Below, piece by piece: positions 8,699 to 19,170 of a stretch of DNA of 64,000 bases. The notes under the pieces were generated by a model. The model saw only the letters and a list, made by a program, of their open reading frames with translations. It made no database searches and was not told the DNA's origin. The stretch comes from an uncultured Planktomarina sp. (GTDB lineage: Bacteria > Pseudomonadota > Alphaproteobacteria > Rhodobacterales > Rhodobacteraceae), in contig CAJIZA010000004.1 of assembly GCA_905181815.1 (NCBI GenBank), positions 124,001-188,000 of the forward strand. Direction: 5' to 3'. A program made the translations under genes and the position numbers. Position 1 is the first letter of the stretch. Each line of letters begins with the position of its first letter.

Positions 8699-9874
8699 TT
8701 ACTCGTTAATTTTGGAGACGACGCCGGCGCCAACGGTGCGGCCGCCTTCGCGGATCGCGAAGCGCAGACCAGTTTCCATGGCGATTGGGGCGATCAGCTC
8801 AACGTCGAACTTGAGGTTATCACCTGGCATCACCATTTCAGTACCGGAAGGCAGAACAACTGTGCCGGTCACATCGGTGGTCCGGAAGTAGAACTGTGGG
8901 CGGTAGTTGGCGAAGAATGGCGTATGACGGCCACCTTCTTCTTTGGTCAGAATATAAGCTTCAGCTTCAAACTTCGTGTGAGGCTTCACAGAACCTGGCT
9001 TACACAGGATCTGACCGCGCTCAACGCCATTGCGGTCGATGCCGCGCAGCAGAACACCTACGTTGTCGCCAGCTTCACCGCGGTCGAGCAGTTTGCGGAA
9101 CATTTCAACGCCTGTGCAGACGGTTTTCGCTGTGTCACGGATGCCAACGATTTCGATTTCTTCGCCCACATTGATCACACCGCGCTCAATACGACCGGTC
9201 ACAACCGTACCACGGCCGGAGATTGAGAACACATCCTCAATTGGCAGCAAGAAAGGCTGGTCAATCGCACGGGCCGGTGTTGGGATATACTCATCCACAG
9301 CCGCCATCAATTTTGCGATGGACTCAGAGCCGATAGCCGCGTCGCGATCTTCCAAAGCGGCCAAAGCAGAGCCAGGAATCACAGGGATATCATCACCAGG
9401 ATATTCGTAGCTGGACAACAGCTCACGGATTTCCATTTCAACCAATTCGAGCAACTCGTCGTCGTCAACTTGGTCAACTTTGTTCATGTAGACAACCATG
9501 TAAGGAATGCCAACCTGGCGGCCCAGCAAGATGTGCTCACGGGTCTGTGGCATCGGGCCATCGGCCGCGTTCACAACCAAGATCGCGCCATCCATCTGCG
9601 CCGCACCGGTGATCATGTTCTTCACATAGTCAGCGTGGCCAGGGCAATCAACATGCGCGTAGTGGCGTGCATCTGTTTCATACTCAACATGCGCAGTAGA
9701 AATAGTGATGCCACGTGCTTTTTCTTCCGGCGCGCCGTCAATCTCGTCATAGGCTTTGAAATCACCAAATTGCTTGGTGATCGCAGCTGTCAAGGTTGTC
9801 TTGCCATGGTCAACGTGACCAATCGTGCCGATGTTAACGTGGGGTTTCGAGCGTTCAAACTTTTCCTTAGCCAT
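8699..9874 (-). CDS. tuf: Translation elongation factor Tu
   Basis: EF-Tu (391 aa) delivers aminoacyl-tRNA to the ribosome as a GTP complex. GTPase motifs are intact: GHVDHGKT at 19-26, the switch I region with RGITI at 54-58, DCPGH at 76-80 and NKVD at 131-134. The ribosome/tRNA-binding barrel domains follow at full length. Gene is followed by a strong terminator and then tRNA-Trp. In many alphaproteobacteria one tuf copy is followed by tRNA-Trp, secE and nusG; here secE and nusG are not next to it. Often there is a second, nearly identical tuf copy elsewhere in the genome. Confidence 0.98.
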   Translation of the reverse strand: MAKEKFERSKPHVNIGTIGHVDHGKTTLTAAITKQFGDFKAYDEIDGAPEEKARGITISTAHVEYETDARHYAHVDCPGHADYVKNMITGAAQMDGAILVVNAADGPMPQTREHILLGRQVGIPYMVVYMNKVDQVDDDELLELVEMEIRELLSSYEYPGDDIPVIPGSALAALEDRDAAIGSESIAKLMAAVDEYIPTPARAIDQPFLLPIEDVFSISGRGTVVTGRIERGVINVGEEIEIVGIRDTAKTVCTGVEMFRKLLDRGEAGDNVGVLLRGIDRNGVERGQILCKPGSVKPHTKFEAEAYILTKEEGGRHTPFFANYRPQFYFRTTDVTGTVVLPSGTEMVMPGDNLKFDVELIAPIAMETGLRFAIREGGRTVGAGVVSKINE

Positions 9875-9993
9875 GGGTGGGCAGCCTTATATGTTAAAGG
9901 GGGCACGCGGCCCGCGATTGTGATATCGCCGGGCAGATATTGGAGAGTGCGGCGGAAATCAAGACCCTTGTTGCAAAGCCGTCAGGCCCGCGT

Positions 9994-10589
9994 TCACTCT
10001 GACCTTGCGCGGCCGGAATCCGCATCCGCATCATCGAGCAAAATAACAATGGTATCGGGTCCGTCAAACCAAGGTTGTTTGCGCAGCCAATCTTCGGTTT
10101 TCTTGCGGCTTGTTTGGAGAGATCTCGCATTTGCTGCGCGCGGCTGCGGGTGAAGCCCGAACCCAAAATAGATCCACCGGTGAGCCGTTCAATCACCGTG
10201 ATTTGATGTGGCTCTTCTGTCAGGACTTTGCCCGTATGATCCTCAACCACGATGACCGTGAAAATCAGGATGGACTTCGGTGCCGCAAAAAATGGGATGC
10301 CCGGCTTGGCCAGGACATATCCGCCCGCCGTGACGCCCAGGTGGTAATAAGATCCGCCTTCAAATCTGGAGAAACGTTCTGTGAAAGCCACATCTAGGGC
10401 CTGCATCCATTCCTCACGGCTGGCGCTGCGTGAAAGCGGGCCTTTGGCCAATTGCACCTCAGCACGCGGCACCAATTACCCCAGTCTAAAATTTCCGATG
10501 GGTACAAATTCTTCGGTCAAATCCCGCGTCGGCGTCGCACAGGCCACAGACAAGAGCGACACAACAACTGAGGCAAAACGCATCAACAT
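9994..10589 (-). pseudogene. Broken lipoprotein-like gene of unknown function (in-frame stop and frameshift)
   Basis: From the ATG at 10589, behind an AAGGAG site, the protein begins MLMRFASVVVSLLSVACATP, a short export signal with a cysteine that could be lipidated. Codon 38 is TAA (10478-10476). The same frame continues at once with LVPRAEVQLAKGPLSRS and stays open for over 120 codons. Near 10110, at a run of four A, the sensible frame changes: the shifted frame reads KTEDWLRKQPWFDGPD and stops at 9994 after GRARSE, whereas the original frame runs on into low-complexity text. I do not recognise the family. Two independent lesions argue for a pseudogene; sequencing error would need to have happened twice. 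It lies upstream of tuf, on the same strand. Confidence 0.6.
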
Positions 10590-10662
10590 ATCAGCTCCTT
10601 ATATCGCACGATCTGCTACCAAGCCTGTCCCCACATGGCAACATAAAGACGGCAGCCCTGCC

Positions 10663-11820
10663 CTATTTGGCACAAATCTGTTGAATGGCTTGCCACTCTT
10701 CGGATGACACACTTTTATTGTAATTCCGCGCCGTCTGGACGGCGGCTCGGGCATGGGCCGCTCTTGCGACACTGGGTGGATGCGAGCTGATCCACCCCAT
10801 GTCAAAGGCAGGATCCCCCATTTCCTGAAGTAACAGTTCGAAAAATTCCGCCAATGCTTCGGGAGACACACCCGCCTTGGCCATTTGCGCCAGGGCAAAG
10901 TCATCCGCACGAGCCTCAACATCGCGTGAATTTTTAGCCGATATCAAGTGCTTCCCAACAAGGGTCAACACGGCCCCGCCTGTGGCATCGCCAAGGACCA
11001 AAGACAGCAAGCCCGCCGTCCCCGCCGCTCGCAATGCTTGCTCAATTGGATCTCTTTGCGCGACATGGCCCAGCTCATGGGCCATAACCGCAGCCAATTG
11101 TTCGGGCGTCTCGGCCATTTCAATCAAACCGCGCATCACGATGATATGTCCACCGGGGAGGGCAAAGGCGTTGATCATCTCATGATCCACCACGCCGACG
11201 CGAATGGCATAGGGAAATTCTTGCCCATGCTGCAACGCCTGCGCCATTTGCTCCAAAGCTGCTTGACCCTTGGGGTTGGTGCAGCGCCAATCGCCAGCCT
11301 CTTCCTTTGACAACAGGCGCTCGATTTGTCGCAAGACGGCACTGCCAACTCTGGATTCCTTCTCCGTCGGGATAAAAACGGCCAATCGCCCAGCTAAGGC
11401 CGGAACAATGAAAAAAATCATGAGCGCAACAGCCGTGGCACTGGCCCCGAGCCATACCACTATTTTTCCCCAGGTTCGGCCTGTGACAGTGGTTTTGTTA
11501 AGGTTCGGGCAAGCGACCTTGATCGCTGCAATGCCGCGCGAATTGCTCAGAACAATGCGCGCCTCACTCGGATCCACCGCCCCCGAGCATAGAACCAGCC
11601 CATCGCCTGCATCATCGTGCAGCCGTCGCAGCGTCTCCAAAGGCCAAATATCCACTTCTGCGCCAGAGCGGTCATGGATGATAAAACGCCGGCTCTGAAC
11701 ATCAAGCGAGACAAAAACCTGCCAACGTTGCGCTGAGCGCCCATCAAAATATAGCGCATCCACCCATGTGAAGGCCACGCTAGAACGCCCCGCCGATATC
11801 CAACGCATCGGCGAAACCAT
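10663..11820 (-). CDS. M48 family zinc metalloprotease, membrane anchored
   Basis: Membrane-associated peptidase (385 aa). The N-terminal 110 residues form a soluble domain of unknown role, then a single membrane helix lies at about 118-145, followed by the peptidase domain. The zinc motif HELGH is at 248-252 and the third ligand is probably E302 in RDVEARADDFAL, a standard M48 layout. M48 enzymes degrade misfolded membrane or periplasmic proteins. The gene overlaps the end of the DUF898 gene by 41 bases, so the two are almost certainly co-translated and may act together. Alternative start codon at 11808. Confidence 0.9.
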   Translation of the reverse strand: MVSPMRWISAGRSSVAFTWVDALYFDGRSAQRWQVFVSLDVQSRRFIIHDRSGAEVDIWPLETLRRLHDDAGDGLVLCSGAVDPSEARIVLSNSRGIAAIKVACPNLNKTTVTGRTWGKIVVWLGASATAVALMIFFIVPALAGRLAVFIPTEKESRVGSAVLRQIERLLSKEEAGDWRCTNPKGQAALEQMAQALQHGQEFPYAIRVGVVDHEMINAFALPGGHIIVMRGLIEMAETPEQLAAVMAHELGHVAQRDPIEQALRAAGTAGLLSLVLGDATGGAVLTLVGKHLISAKNSRDVEARADDFALAQMAKAGVSPEALAEFFELLLQEMGDPAFDMGWISSHPPSVARAAHARAAVQTARNYNKSVSSEEWQAIQQICAK

Positions 11821-13009
11821 CCGCGTCAGCTATATGGTCCCCAGTTCGCTGGCGTATTTGCTCCAGAGGTTCGGCATTCTCTACCCTGAGCGTGTCAACG
11901 TAATGGCCAAGAATGGGCGCTGAGATAAGCACTGTCACGACCGCGCCGACAAGCAAAATGAACGCCAAATAGCCAAAAACCACAGCCAGAACTCCAAACA
12001 GTCCGGCGCCTTTTAAGACCCCGCCCACAGCAAAAACACCAAACAAAACGACAAGGACAAGACCCAAGACAAACGTCAAAATAGCTATGAGAAAAAGCCC
12101 CAATACAAAAATACTAACCACCCGTCCGGCGGACGCCTCGGATGTTAAGCGCACCTGGCCGTCCAGGACTTTGTGAGCGGTTAGATATTTGAAACTTTCG
12201 ACTTGGTAGTAGACAAATCCAAAGAGCGACCAAACACAGCCTGCAAAGATTATAATGGTGAGCAAATTCAAGCTTTGCGCTAAGTAAGCGATGATGCCGC
12301 ACAGCAGCAACACAGCCGCAGCAATAAACAAATGCTTCATTGCTGGATACAGCGCCGTCCACTGCCCCTCCTGTTCAAACCCCGCATCGCCGTACCACAT
12401 GCGATCGGTCATGTATTTTTCCAGCCGAAATGTCGCCAGCGGTATGAGCGCGCCGAGGGTCACAAGCGACATTCCATAATAGAGCAACGCGCGCCAAACA
12501 TATCCCAAAGCCGCGGCATCCATTGCAAACCGTAGGCCGCGCCAGTGGGTGCGCGACAGCATATAGCGCCGCGCACGGTATTGCGCGAAAAAGATTAAAG
12601 GCAGCACAGCCAAACTGGTCGCATAGGTTGCCGCAAACTGTATCAGCATATCCGTAGGGCCGTTGGGCTCCGAGCTGATCGCACCCCAAAGATTAAAGCC
12701 AACAAAACTGAGCACAACTTGCAACAGGCCCAAATAAACTGCGAGAACGACCAAGGCGATCAGAAAGCCCAAGAATTTCTCCAGCCCCGTGCCGGTATAT
12801 TCAAAGGAATCTCCCGCCGGCATAATCGACGACCAAATATATCGGCGCAGGCGTGTGCGGGCCCAAAATCGGTAGATGCCCAAAGTCATGACGGTCAAAG
12901 CCCCAGTCCTAATAACAAGCCAAAAAAGTTTGGAATTTTCGGGCAAAAAAGAGCCGCAAAGATACGTTGGAGCGGAAGCCTCTCCTTGCGAGGTCAATGT
13001 GTCCGTCAT
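11780..13009 (-). CDS. DUF898 (YjgN-like) multi-pass membrane protein
   Basis: Inner-membrane protein (409 aa) with seven or more hydrophobic helices. The DUF898 signature TLGIYRFWARTRLRRYIW lies at about 42-59, and similar RFWA/YRARRYMLSRTHWRGLRF blocks recur, matching the family's internal repeat. Function is not known. It is the first gene of a pair with the M48 protease, whose coding sequence begins inside the last 41 bases. That gene order (DUF898 then M48) suggests a joint envelope quality-control role, but this is only inferred from context. Confidence 0.88.
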   Translation of the reverse strand: MTDTLTSQGEASAPTYLCGSFLPENSKLFWLVIRTGALTVMTLGIYRFWARTRLRRYIWSSIMPAGDSFEYTGTGLEKFLGFLIALVVLAVYLGLLQVVLSFVGFNLWGAISSEPNGPTDMLIQFAATYATSLAVLPLIFFAQYRARRYMLSRTHWRGLRFAMDAAALGYVWRALLYYGMSLVTLGALIPLATFRLEKYMTDRMWYGDAGFEQEGQWTALYPAMKHLFIAAAVLLLCGIIAYLAQSLNLLTIIIFAGCVWSLFGFVYYQVESFKYLTAHKVLDGQVRLTSEASAGRVVSIFVLGLFLIAILTFVLGLVLVVLFGVFAVGGVLKGAGLFGVLAVVFGYLAFILLVGAVVTVLISAPILGHYVDTLRVENAEPLEQIRQRTGDHIADADGFADALDIGGAF

Positions 13010-13051
13010 AAATTTAATCCTGCAATTACAAAATTATATATCGCAGCGCAA

Positions 13052-15382
13052 TCACTTCGTGAAGCAATTGTCACGCGGAAATCCTCGTGGCGCCATACGG
13101 CCAGCACTGGCGCGTTTGCCCATCCATTCAGTCAATTCCACCGCCTCAACTACGCGATTGCGTCCGGCGGGGTCTTTCCAAGACAGCCCCTCTTCAAGGA
13201 AAAACGTCGTGGCATCGGACAGACCGCCATCTTTATATTTTTGCAGGCGCACCCCTTTGCCTCGGCCCATTTCCGGCAGCTCATCGACCAAAAAGACCAA
13301 AACCTTCCGGTTTTCACCGACACAAGACACATGATCTCCCAACACAGGGCAAGATAAAAGCGCCTTCACATCATCCTTGACGTTCAGTACCTGCCGGCCG
13401 CTGCGCGTTTGTGCGACAATCTCTGTTTCAGGCACCACAAACCCATCGCCAGCAGTTGAGGCTACCAGGCGCTTCACCGACGGATCATGGATGAAGAAAT
13501 CCACAATTTCGACATCATTGGGCAGATCCACCATCAACCGCAATGGCTCGCCCATACCGCGTCCACCCGGCAGATTATCCGCCACCAGCGTATAGAAGCG
13601 CCCATTGCTGCCAAATACGATCAATTTATCTGTGGTTTGCGCATGGAATACAAAACGGCCTTCGTCGCCATCTTTGTATTTCAGAGGCTTGTCTAAGGCC
13701 ACATGACCAGACATGGCCCGAATCCACCCCATTTTCGAGCAAACAACCGTTACCGGTTCACGCTCAATCATTGCTTCAAGCGGTACCTCTTCCACCTCGC
13801 CCGCAATGGCAAAAGCGGTGCGGCGCGCGCCACCAGCATAGTCTTTTCCAAAGGTTTTGCGCGTGGCGCGCAATTGCTCACTGATTTTCGCCCATTGCAG
13901 ACCTTCATCGGCAATCAAATCATCCAGAGTGGCCCGTTCTTGTTGCAAAGCGTCGCGCTCACGGCGCAATTCCATCTCCTCCAAACGCCGCAAGCTGCGC
14001 AGGCGCATGTTCAAAATAGCTTCAGCCTGAACTTCCGAGAGCTCCTCTTGCCCCGCCACCGCCTTGCGATAGCTCAACGGGCCGATGTAATCGCTTTCTA
14101 ACATGGCACGCGGATGATCCCGACTCCAATCTTCAAACATCAATGCGGTTTTCGGATCCTCATCATAGCGGATAATATCAATCACCCGATCGAGATTGAG
14201 AAACGCCAGAATAAAGCCTTCCAGAACCTCCAGACGGTGATCAATTTTTGCCAAACGATGCTCAGAGCGCCGGACCAGAACCTCTTGCCTATGGTCAAGA
14301 AAGGCGCGTAGCACCTCTTTCATACTGCAGACCTTTGGGGTGAGCCCATCAATGAGCACATTCATATTCAAACTGAACCGCAGCTCAAGATCGCTGTTGC
14401 GATAGAGCATATTCATCAGCAACTCCGGTTCTACGTTCTTACTGCGCGGCTCCAACACAATCCGCAAATCTTCCGCTGACTCATCGCGCACATCGCCCAA
14501 GATTGGTACTTTTTTGGTTTGGATGACCTCTGCCAATTTCTCAATCAGCTTTGATTTTTGCACCTGATAAGGAATTTCAGTGACCACAATTTGCCAAAGC
14601 CCACGGCCAAGATCCTCGACCTCCCATTTACACCGTAACCGAAAGGAACCGCGTCCGGTGCGATAGGCATGCGCGATATTCTCTGGAGGTTCGACCAAGA
14701 TACCGCCCGTTGGAAAATCAGGACCGGGCACATATTGCAACAATGTATCGTCACGGGCATCGGGGCTTTTAATCAAATGCAAACAGGCATCAATCAGCTC
14801 CGAGATATTATGTGGCGGGATATTGGTGGCCATGCCCACGGCAATACCACTGCTGCCATTTGCCAAAAGATTGGGAAAAGTTGCGGGCAGCACCACAGGC
14901 TCGGTGAGCGTGCCGTCGTAGTTTTCCCGGAAATCCACTGCATTTTCCGAAAGACCCTCCAAAAGCGCCTCGGCCACGACGGTCATCCGCGCCTCTGTGT
15001 AGCGGCTTGCGGCGGGGTTGTCGCCGTCGATATTGCCAAAATTACCCTGACCATCCACCAGCGGATAGCGCACGTTAAAATCCTGTGCCAAGCGGGCCAT
15101 GGCATCATAGATCGCCGCATCCCCATGCGGGTGATAATTGCCCATCACATCGCCAGAAATTTTGGCAGATTTCCGAAACCCTCCGCTGGCATTGAGCTTC
15201 AATTCGCGCATCGCGTAAAGAATTCGGCGGTGAACCGGTTTCAACCCGTCGCGCGCATCCGGCAAAGCACGGTGCATGATCGTCGAAAGCGCATAGGTGA
15301 GATAACGCTCACCAATGGCCCGGCGGAGCGGCTCTGTCGTTTCACTTGCAGTTGGCGCGGTATCGTTCATCGGTTCTGACAT
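13052..15382 (-). CDS. parC: DNA topoisomerase IV subunit A
   Basis: ParC (776 aa) cuts and rejoins DNA to unlink sister chromosomes, working with ParE. Motifs: [15 protein letters not shown] at 39-53, [12 protein letters not shown] at 84-95, and the active-site tyrosine Y128 in [11 protein letters not shown] coiled-coil stretch rich in E, R and L lies near the middle, followed by the C-terminal beta-propeller domain. ATG at 15382 ([10 protein letters not shown]) is chosen over the longer open frame to 15568 because the conserved part starts only shortly after it. The quinolone-determining position equivalent to E. coli S80 is alanine (A89) and E84 is aspartate (D93). Confidence 0.96.
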   Translation of the reverse strand: MSEPMNDTAPTASETTEPLRRAIGERYLTYALSTIMHRALPDARDGLKPVHRRILYAMRELKLNASGGFRKSAKISGDVMGNYHPHGDAAIYDAMARLAQDFNVRYPLVDGQGNFGNIDGDNPAASRYTEARMTVVAEALLEGLSENAVDFRENYDGTLTEPVVLPATFPNLLANGSSGIAVGMATNIPPHNISELIDACLHLIKSPDARDDTLLQYVPGPDFPTGGILVEPPENIAHAYRTGRGSFRLRCKWEVEDLGRGLWQIVVTEIPYQVQKSKLIEKLAEVIQTKKVPILGDVRDESAEDLRIVLEPRSKNVEPELLMNMLYRNSDLELRFSLNMNVLIDGLTPKVCSMKEVLRAFLDHRQEVLVRRSEHRLAKIDHRLEVLEGFILAFLNLDRVIDIIRYDEDPKTALMFEDWSRDHPRAMLESDYIGPLSYRKAVAGQEELSEVQAEAILNMRLRSLRRLEEMELRRERDALQQERATLDDLIADEGLQWAKISEQLRATRKTFGKDYAGGARRTAFAIAGEVEEVPLEAMIEREPVTVVCSKMGWIRAMSGHVALDKPLKYKDGDEGRFVFHAQTTDKLIVFGSNGRFYTLVADNLPGGRGMGEPLRLMVDLPNDVEIVDFFIHDPSVKRLVASTAGDGFVVPETEIVAQTRSGRQVLNVKDDVKALLSCPVLGDHVSCVGENRKVLVFLVDELPEMGRGKGVRLQKYKDGGLSDATTFFLEEGLSWKDPAGRNRVVEAVELTEWMGKRASAGRMAPRGFPRDNCFTK

Positions 15383-15555
15383 GGCCTGGGTGTATCTGCC
15401 GAAAACTTGCAGGTCTAGCCCTACTCCGCGGCGATCTACGCGAAAATCTATTTGCGCGATCAAAACCGTCCCACCGGACTCCTCACAGGCTAAACAACCG
15501 TTGACCCACCTATTGAAATCCAGGCAAGTGGGCGCTGAAACACACGGGGGCTTAT

Positions 15556-16386
15556 ATGCAAAAATCAATTCTGATCACAGGGTGTTCGTCGGGCATCGGC
15601 TTGGACTGCGCCGAAACGCTGCATGCGATGGGCTGGAAAGTCTTTGCCAGTTGCCGCAAGCAAGCCGATTGTGACCGGCTTGAAGCCATGGGTCTCACGT
15701 CGCCGCGCCTGGATCACGCGGATGCCGCATCTATTCGTGATACGATCGAACAAGTGACAAAAGCAACCGGCGGCACGCTTGATGCAGTGTTTAACAATGG
15801 AGCGTTTGCGGTGCCCGGCGCCGTAGAGGATTTACCAACCAATGCCTTGCGGTCCATCTATGAAACCAATGTTTTTGGCTATCACGAAGTCATTCGGCAA
15901 GTGCTGCCGATTATGCGGGCGCAAGGCCATGGGCGCATTCTCAATTGCTCATCGATTCTAGGCTTTATTACCCTGCGTTTTCGCGGCGCATATAACTCAA
16001 CCAAATTCGCCCTCGAAGGATTGAGTGACACTCTGCGCATTGAGATGCGAGGCACGGGGATCAAGGTGATTTTGATTGAACCTGGCCCCATTGGCACAAA
16101 GATTCGTGAAAACTCCATTCCACATTTTGAGAAATGGATTGATTGGGAAAATTCCCCACAAAAAGCGCAGTATGAGCGCGGGTTGATTAAGCGGCTTTAT
16201 AGCCCATCTAACGGGCCTGATACGTTTGAACTGCCAGCCTCTGCTGTCACAACAAAGGTTGTGAAGGCTTTGCACAGTGCCAACCCAAAGCCGCGCTACT
16301 ACGTCACCACACCCACCTACGTAATGGGATTCTTGCGCCGCATCTTACCGACCCGTGCGCTCGATTGGCTTTTGGTGCGGATGTAA
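15556..16386 (+). CDS. Short-chain dehydrogenase/reductase (classical SDR)
   Basis: NAD(P)-dependent oxidoreductase (276 aa) of unknown substrate. The cofactor motif TGCSSGIG is at 8-15, NNGAF (the NNAG equivalent) at 78-82, and the catalytic set S131, Y144 and K148 (YNSTK) is complete. The C-terminal 80 residues are longer than in the smallest SDRs and end IRRILP...DWLLVRM, a basic-hydrophobic tail. It is transcribed away from parC. Family members close to this type act on steroids, retinoids or lipids, but nothing here decides the substrate. Confidence 0.9.
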   Translation: MQKSILITGCSSGIGLDCAETLHAMGWKVFASCRKQADCDRLEAMGLTSPRLDHADAASIRDTIEQVTKATGGTLDAVFNNGAFAVPGAVEDLPTNALRSIYETNVFGYHEVIRQVLPIMRAQGHGRILNCSSILGFITLRFRGAYNSTKFALEGLSDTLRIEMRGTGIKVILIEPGPIGTKIRENSIPHFEKWIDWENSPQKAQYERGLIKRLYSPSNGPDTFELPASAVTTKVVKALHSANPKPRYYVTTPTYVMGFLRRILPTRALDWLLVRM

Positions 16387-16452
16387 TGTCGCATGGGATT
16401 GGTCTTTGTCTGAAATTCCCCTAAGTGGGGCCTAACATCTAGGAGGTGCTCA

Positions 16453-16653
16453 ATGGGCAACGATCCACTCTTTATCATAGCCACGCTCGCCTGCGTTGTA
16501 GTTCTGGCCATTTTAGCGCTTGGTATTGGAAGTTTCGCGAAGGGCGGCGAATTTGCCCGCAAACATTCCAACCGCCTCATGCGCTACCGAATTGCAGCCC
16601 AATTCGTGGCCGTTATTTTGATTCTCCTCGCTGTCCTCTTTGGAAAGGGCTAA
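16453..16653 (+). CDS. Small twin-transmembrane protein (HIG1-like)
   Basis: A 66-aa membrane protein with two hydrophobic helices (about 6-26 and 45-64) joined by a basic loop KGGEFARKHSNRLMRYR. The loop N-x-x-M-R-x-R resembles the HIG1 domain found in respiratory-complex assembly proteins. An AGGAGG site precedes the ATG. It ends two bases before the adenosyltransferase gene, and this pairing (twin-TM protein then cobalamin adenosyltransferase then etfBA) suggests one operon. A role in respiration is possible but unproven. Confidence 0.85.
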   Translation: MGNDPLFIIATLACVVVLAILALGIGSFAKGGEFARKHSNRLMRYRIAAQFVAVILILLAVLFGKG

Positions 16654-16655
16654 CC

Positions 16656-17228
16656 ATGGTTGTGCTCAATAAAATCTATACAAAAACCGGAGATGCCGGC
16701 ACCACCGCTCTTGGCAATGGCGCGCGCATTGAGAAACATGCTTTGCGTGTAAACGCCTACGGCACAGTAGACGAAACCAACGCCACGGTTGGCCTGGCAC
16801 GGCAGCATTCGACTGGTGACATGGATGCGCAATTGGCCGCCATACAAAACGACCTGTTCGATCTTGGCGCTGATCTTTGCCGGCCAGATATGGAAAAGGA
16901 CGCGGACGCAGAATACCAACCGCTGCGCATGACCGCAGCGCAAGTGACCCGCCTGGAAGCAGAAATCGATGCAATGAACGATGCTTTGGAGCCGCTGCGC
17001 TCGTTCATTCTGCCAGGCGGCTCAGCGCTTGCAGCACAGCTTCACCTTTGCCGAACCGTCTCACGCCGCGCAGAACGGATGACCGTGGAATTGGCCGGGC
17101 AAGAGGCGATCAATGCCTCCGCCTTGCAATATCTCAACCGCCTCTCCGATTGGTTCTTCGTCGCCGGGCGCATCGCGAATGACGATGGGCACGCCGATAT
17201 TCTTTGGGTTCCCGGCGCCAATCGTTAA
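16656..17228 (+). CDS. Cob(I)yrinic acid a,c-diamide adenosyltransferase, PduO type
   Basis: Enzyme (190 aa) that transfers the adenosyl group of ATP to cob(I)alamin, forming coenzyme B12. Motifs of the PduO family are clear: IYTKTGDAGTTALGNG at about 6-21, YGTVDETNA at 35-43, the QNDLFDLGADL region, FILPGGS around 110-116, and RTVSRRAER. ATG 16656 follows the twin-TM gene by two bases. It fits with the cobalamin synthesis genes elsewhere in the window and provides the cofactor for B12-dependent mutases. Confidence 0.95.
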   Translation: MVVLNKIYTKTGDAGTTALGNGARIEKHALRVNAYGTVDETNATVGLARQHSTGDMDAQLAAIQNDLFDLGADLCRPDMEKDADAEYQPLRMTAAQVTRLEAEIDAMNDALEPLRSFILPGGSALAAQLHLCRTVSRRAERMTVELAGQEAINASALQYLNRLSDWFFVAGRIANDDGHADILWVPGANR

Positions 17229-17400
17229 GCCCCACAGGTGACCGCATGTAACACTTTGATGGCACCCAATCCCAATTTGGCCGCGGCAAAGCGCCTAAAT
17301 GTCGATTTTCCCCTGTTTCCCGAAGAAAAACGCAGGTAACACTTCGACAACTGTGAACTGAGAGTCGCCTACGGCTCGCTCATGTACGGAGATATATACC

Positions 17401-18159
17401 ATGAAGGTCTTAGTGCCGGTCAAACGTGTGATCGATTATAACGTGAAAGTCCGTGTTAAAGCGGACGGTAGCGGCGTCGATTTGGCCAATGTAAAAATGT
17501 CGATGAACCCTTTCGACGAAATCGCTGTCGAGCAAGCGATCCGCTTGAAAGAGGCGGGGCAGGCCGATGAGGTGGTCGCGGTATCTGTTGGTGTGAAACA
17601 AAACCAAGAGACCCTCCGCACGGCGCTGGCCATGGGTGCGGATCGCGCAATCTTGGTGGTCGCAACCGAAGACGTACATACTGATATTGAGCCTCTGGCG
17701 GTTGCAAAAATCCTCAAGGCTGTGATTGACGAAGAGCAGCCAGGCATAGTGTTGGCCGGCAAACAGGCGATTGACAACGATATGAACGCCACAGGCCAAA
17801 TGCTGGCGGCATTGACCGGTTGGTCACAGGCCACTTTCGTGTCCGAGCTTGAGATCCAAGGGGACAATGCTTTAGTCACGCGTGAAGTGGACGGTGGCCT
17901 GCAGACGATCAAAGTCTCCATGCCGACCATTGTCACCGTGGATCTGCGTCTCAATGAACCGCGTTACGCCTCATTGCCGAACATTATGAAGGCGAAGAAA
18001 AAGCCAATGGATGAAAAAACACCCGCGGATCTTGGCGTTGATATCGCACCGCGCCTGACCATTGTCTCTACCGGAGAACCTGACGCAAGAGCGGCGGGTA
18101 TCAAAGTGGGCTCCGTGGATGAGTTGGTCGAGAAACTTAAAGAAGTGGGGGCTGTATAA
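17401..18159 (+). CDS. etfB: Electron transfer flavoprotein, beta subunit
   Basis: Beta subunit (252 aa) of the soluble ETF, which collects electrons from acyl-CoA dehydrogenases and passes them to ETF-ubiquinone oxidoreductase. Conserved text: [19 protein letters not shown] at the start, [21 protein letters not shown] at about 31-51, and the signature region [23 protein letters not shown] near 180-202. Its TAA overlaps the ATG of etfA (TAATG), a sign of translational coupling. An upstream gap of 172 bp separates it from the adenosyltransferase gene and may hold its own promoter. Confidence 0.97.
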   Translation: MKVLVPVKRVIDYNVKVRVKADGSGVDLANVKMSMNPFDEIAVEQAIRLKEAGQADEVVAVSVGVKQNQETLRTALAMGADRAILVVATEDVHTDIEPLAVAKILKAVIDEEQPGIVLAGKQAIDNDMNATGQMLAALTGWSQATFVSELEIQGDNALVTREVDGGLQTIKVSMPTIVTVDLRLNEPRYASLPNIMKAKKKPMDEKTPADLGVDIAPRLTIVSTGEPDARAAGIKVGSVDELVEKLKEVGAV

Positions 18160-19088
18160 TGGCTGTACTCTTGATTGCTGAAGTGAACGGTGGCGAATTA
18201 TCCGTTGACTCAACTGCAAAAGCGCTCACCGCTGCAAAGCAAATGGGCGAAGTGACCGTGCTCTGCGCCGGGTCTGGCTGCTCATCCGCAGCTGAAGCGG
18301 CCGCGAAGCTCGAAGGTGTCTCCAAAGTGCTTTGCGCGCAAAATGACGCCTACGGCCATGACCTTGCCGAACCTGTTGCCGCTTTGATTGTATCGCTCGC
18401 CATCGACTACAGCCACATTGTCGCGCCTTCCACCTCGGCCTCTAAGAACATTCTGCCGCGGGTCGCGGCGCTTTTGGATGTTATGGTCATATCCGAAGTG
18501 ACAGCGGTTATTGACGCAGACACATTCGAGCGCCCCATCTACGCGGGCAATGCGATCCAAACGGTAAAATCCACCGATGCCACCAAAGTTGCCACGATCC
18601 GCACCTCGACCTTCGATGCGACCAGTGAAAGCGGCGCAGCCTCGGTCACCAGCATCGATGCGGCCAGTGATCCCGGCTTGTCCTCTTGGGTGGAAGACAA
18701 GGTTGCCGAAAGCGACCGTCCTGAACTAACCTCAGCGGGCGTTGTGGTCTCTGGCGGCCGCGGAGTTGGCTCGCAGGAAGATTTTAAAGTCATCGAAGAT
18801 TTGGCCGATACACTGGGCGCCGCAGTGGGCGCCTCCCGAGCCGCGGTCGATTCTGGCTATGCTCCGAATGACTGGCAGGTGGGGCAAACCGGTAAGGTTG
18901 TGGCACCAGATCTTTATGTTGCCGTTGGCATTTCTGGTGCCATTCAACATTTGGCTGGCATGAAGGACTCCAAAGTCATCGTTGCGATCAACAAGGATGA
19001 AGAGGCACCAATCTTCCAAGTGGCAGATTTCGGTCTCGTGGGTGATTTGTTTGATGTCGTGCCGCAGCTGACAGAGAAACTGGCCTAG
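18159..19088 (+). CDS. etfA: Electron transfer flavoprotein, alpha subunit
   Basis: Alpha subunit (309 aa), which binds the redox-active FAD. The C-terminal FAD domain shows [36 protein letters not shown] and the signature [19 protein letters not shown], then [13 protein letters not shown]. The N-terminal domain matches its partner's fold. The start codon overlaps the etfB stop by one base. A hairpin follows 28 bases after the stop. Mcd in this window is a natural electron donor to this ETF. Confidence 0.97.
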   Translation: MAVLLIAEVNGGELSVDSTAKALTAAKQMGEVTVLCAGSGCSSAAEAAAKLEGVSKVLCAQNDAYGHDLAEPVAALIVSLAIDYSHIVAPSTSASKNILPRVAALLDVMVISEVTAVIDADTFERPIYAGNAIQTVKSTDATKVATIRTSTFDATSESGAASVTSIDAASDPGLSSWVEDKVAESDRPELTSAGVVVSGGRGVGSQEDFKVIEDLADTLGAAVGASRAAVDSGYAPNDWQVGQTGKVVAPDLYVAVGISGAIQHLAGMKDSKVIVAINKDEEAPIFQVADFGLVGDLFDVVPQLTEKLA

Positions 19089-19115
19089 GCAGAAACGCAA
19101 TTTTTAGTAAACGCA

Positions 19116-19146
19116 ACAAAGGCCCGTCTCAACGGCGAGCCTTTGT
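19116..19146. terminator. Hairpin between convergent etfA and ptsH
   Basis: ACAAAGGC and GCCTTTGT form an 8-bp perfect outer stem, with an inner CCG/CGG step. It lies between the two convergent genes and has short T-rich/A-rich flanks, so it can stop transcription from both sides. Confidence 0.7.
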
Positions 19147-19170
19147 GATTTGGCGTTGCAAAGATCCGGC

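Noticed and set aside
14669-15379. Plus-strand frame of 236 codons
   Set aside because: Antisense to parC, whose catalytic motifs are intact.
15383-15568. N-terminal extension of ParC
   Set aside because: No similarity to ParC starts; ATG at 15382 fits the family length.
17229-17400. Riboswitch or attenuator before etfB
   Set aside because: Only weak short inverted repeats; no known motif.
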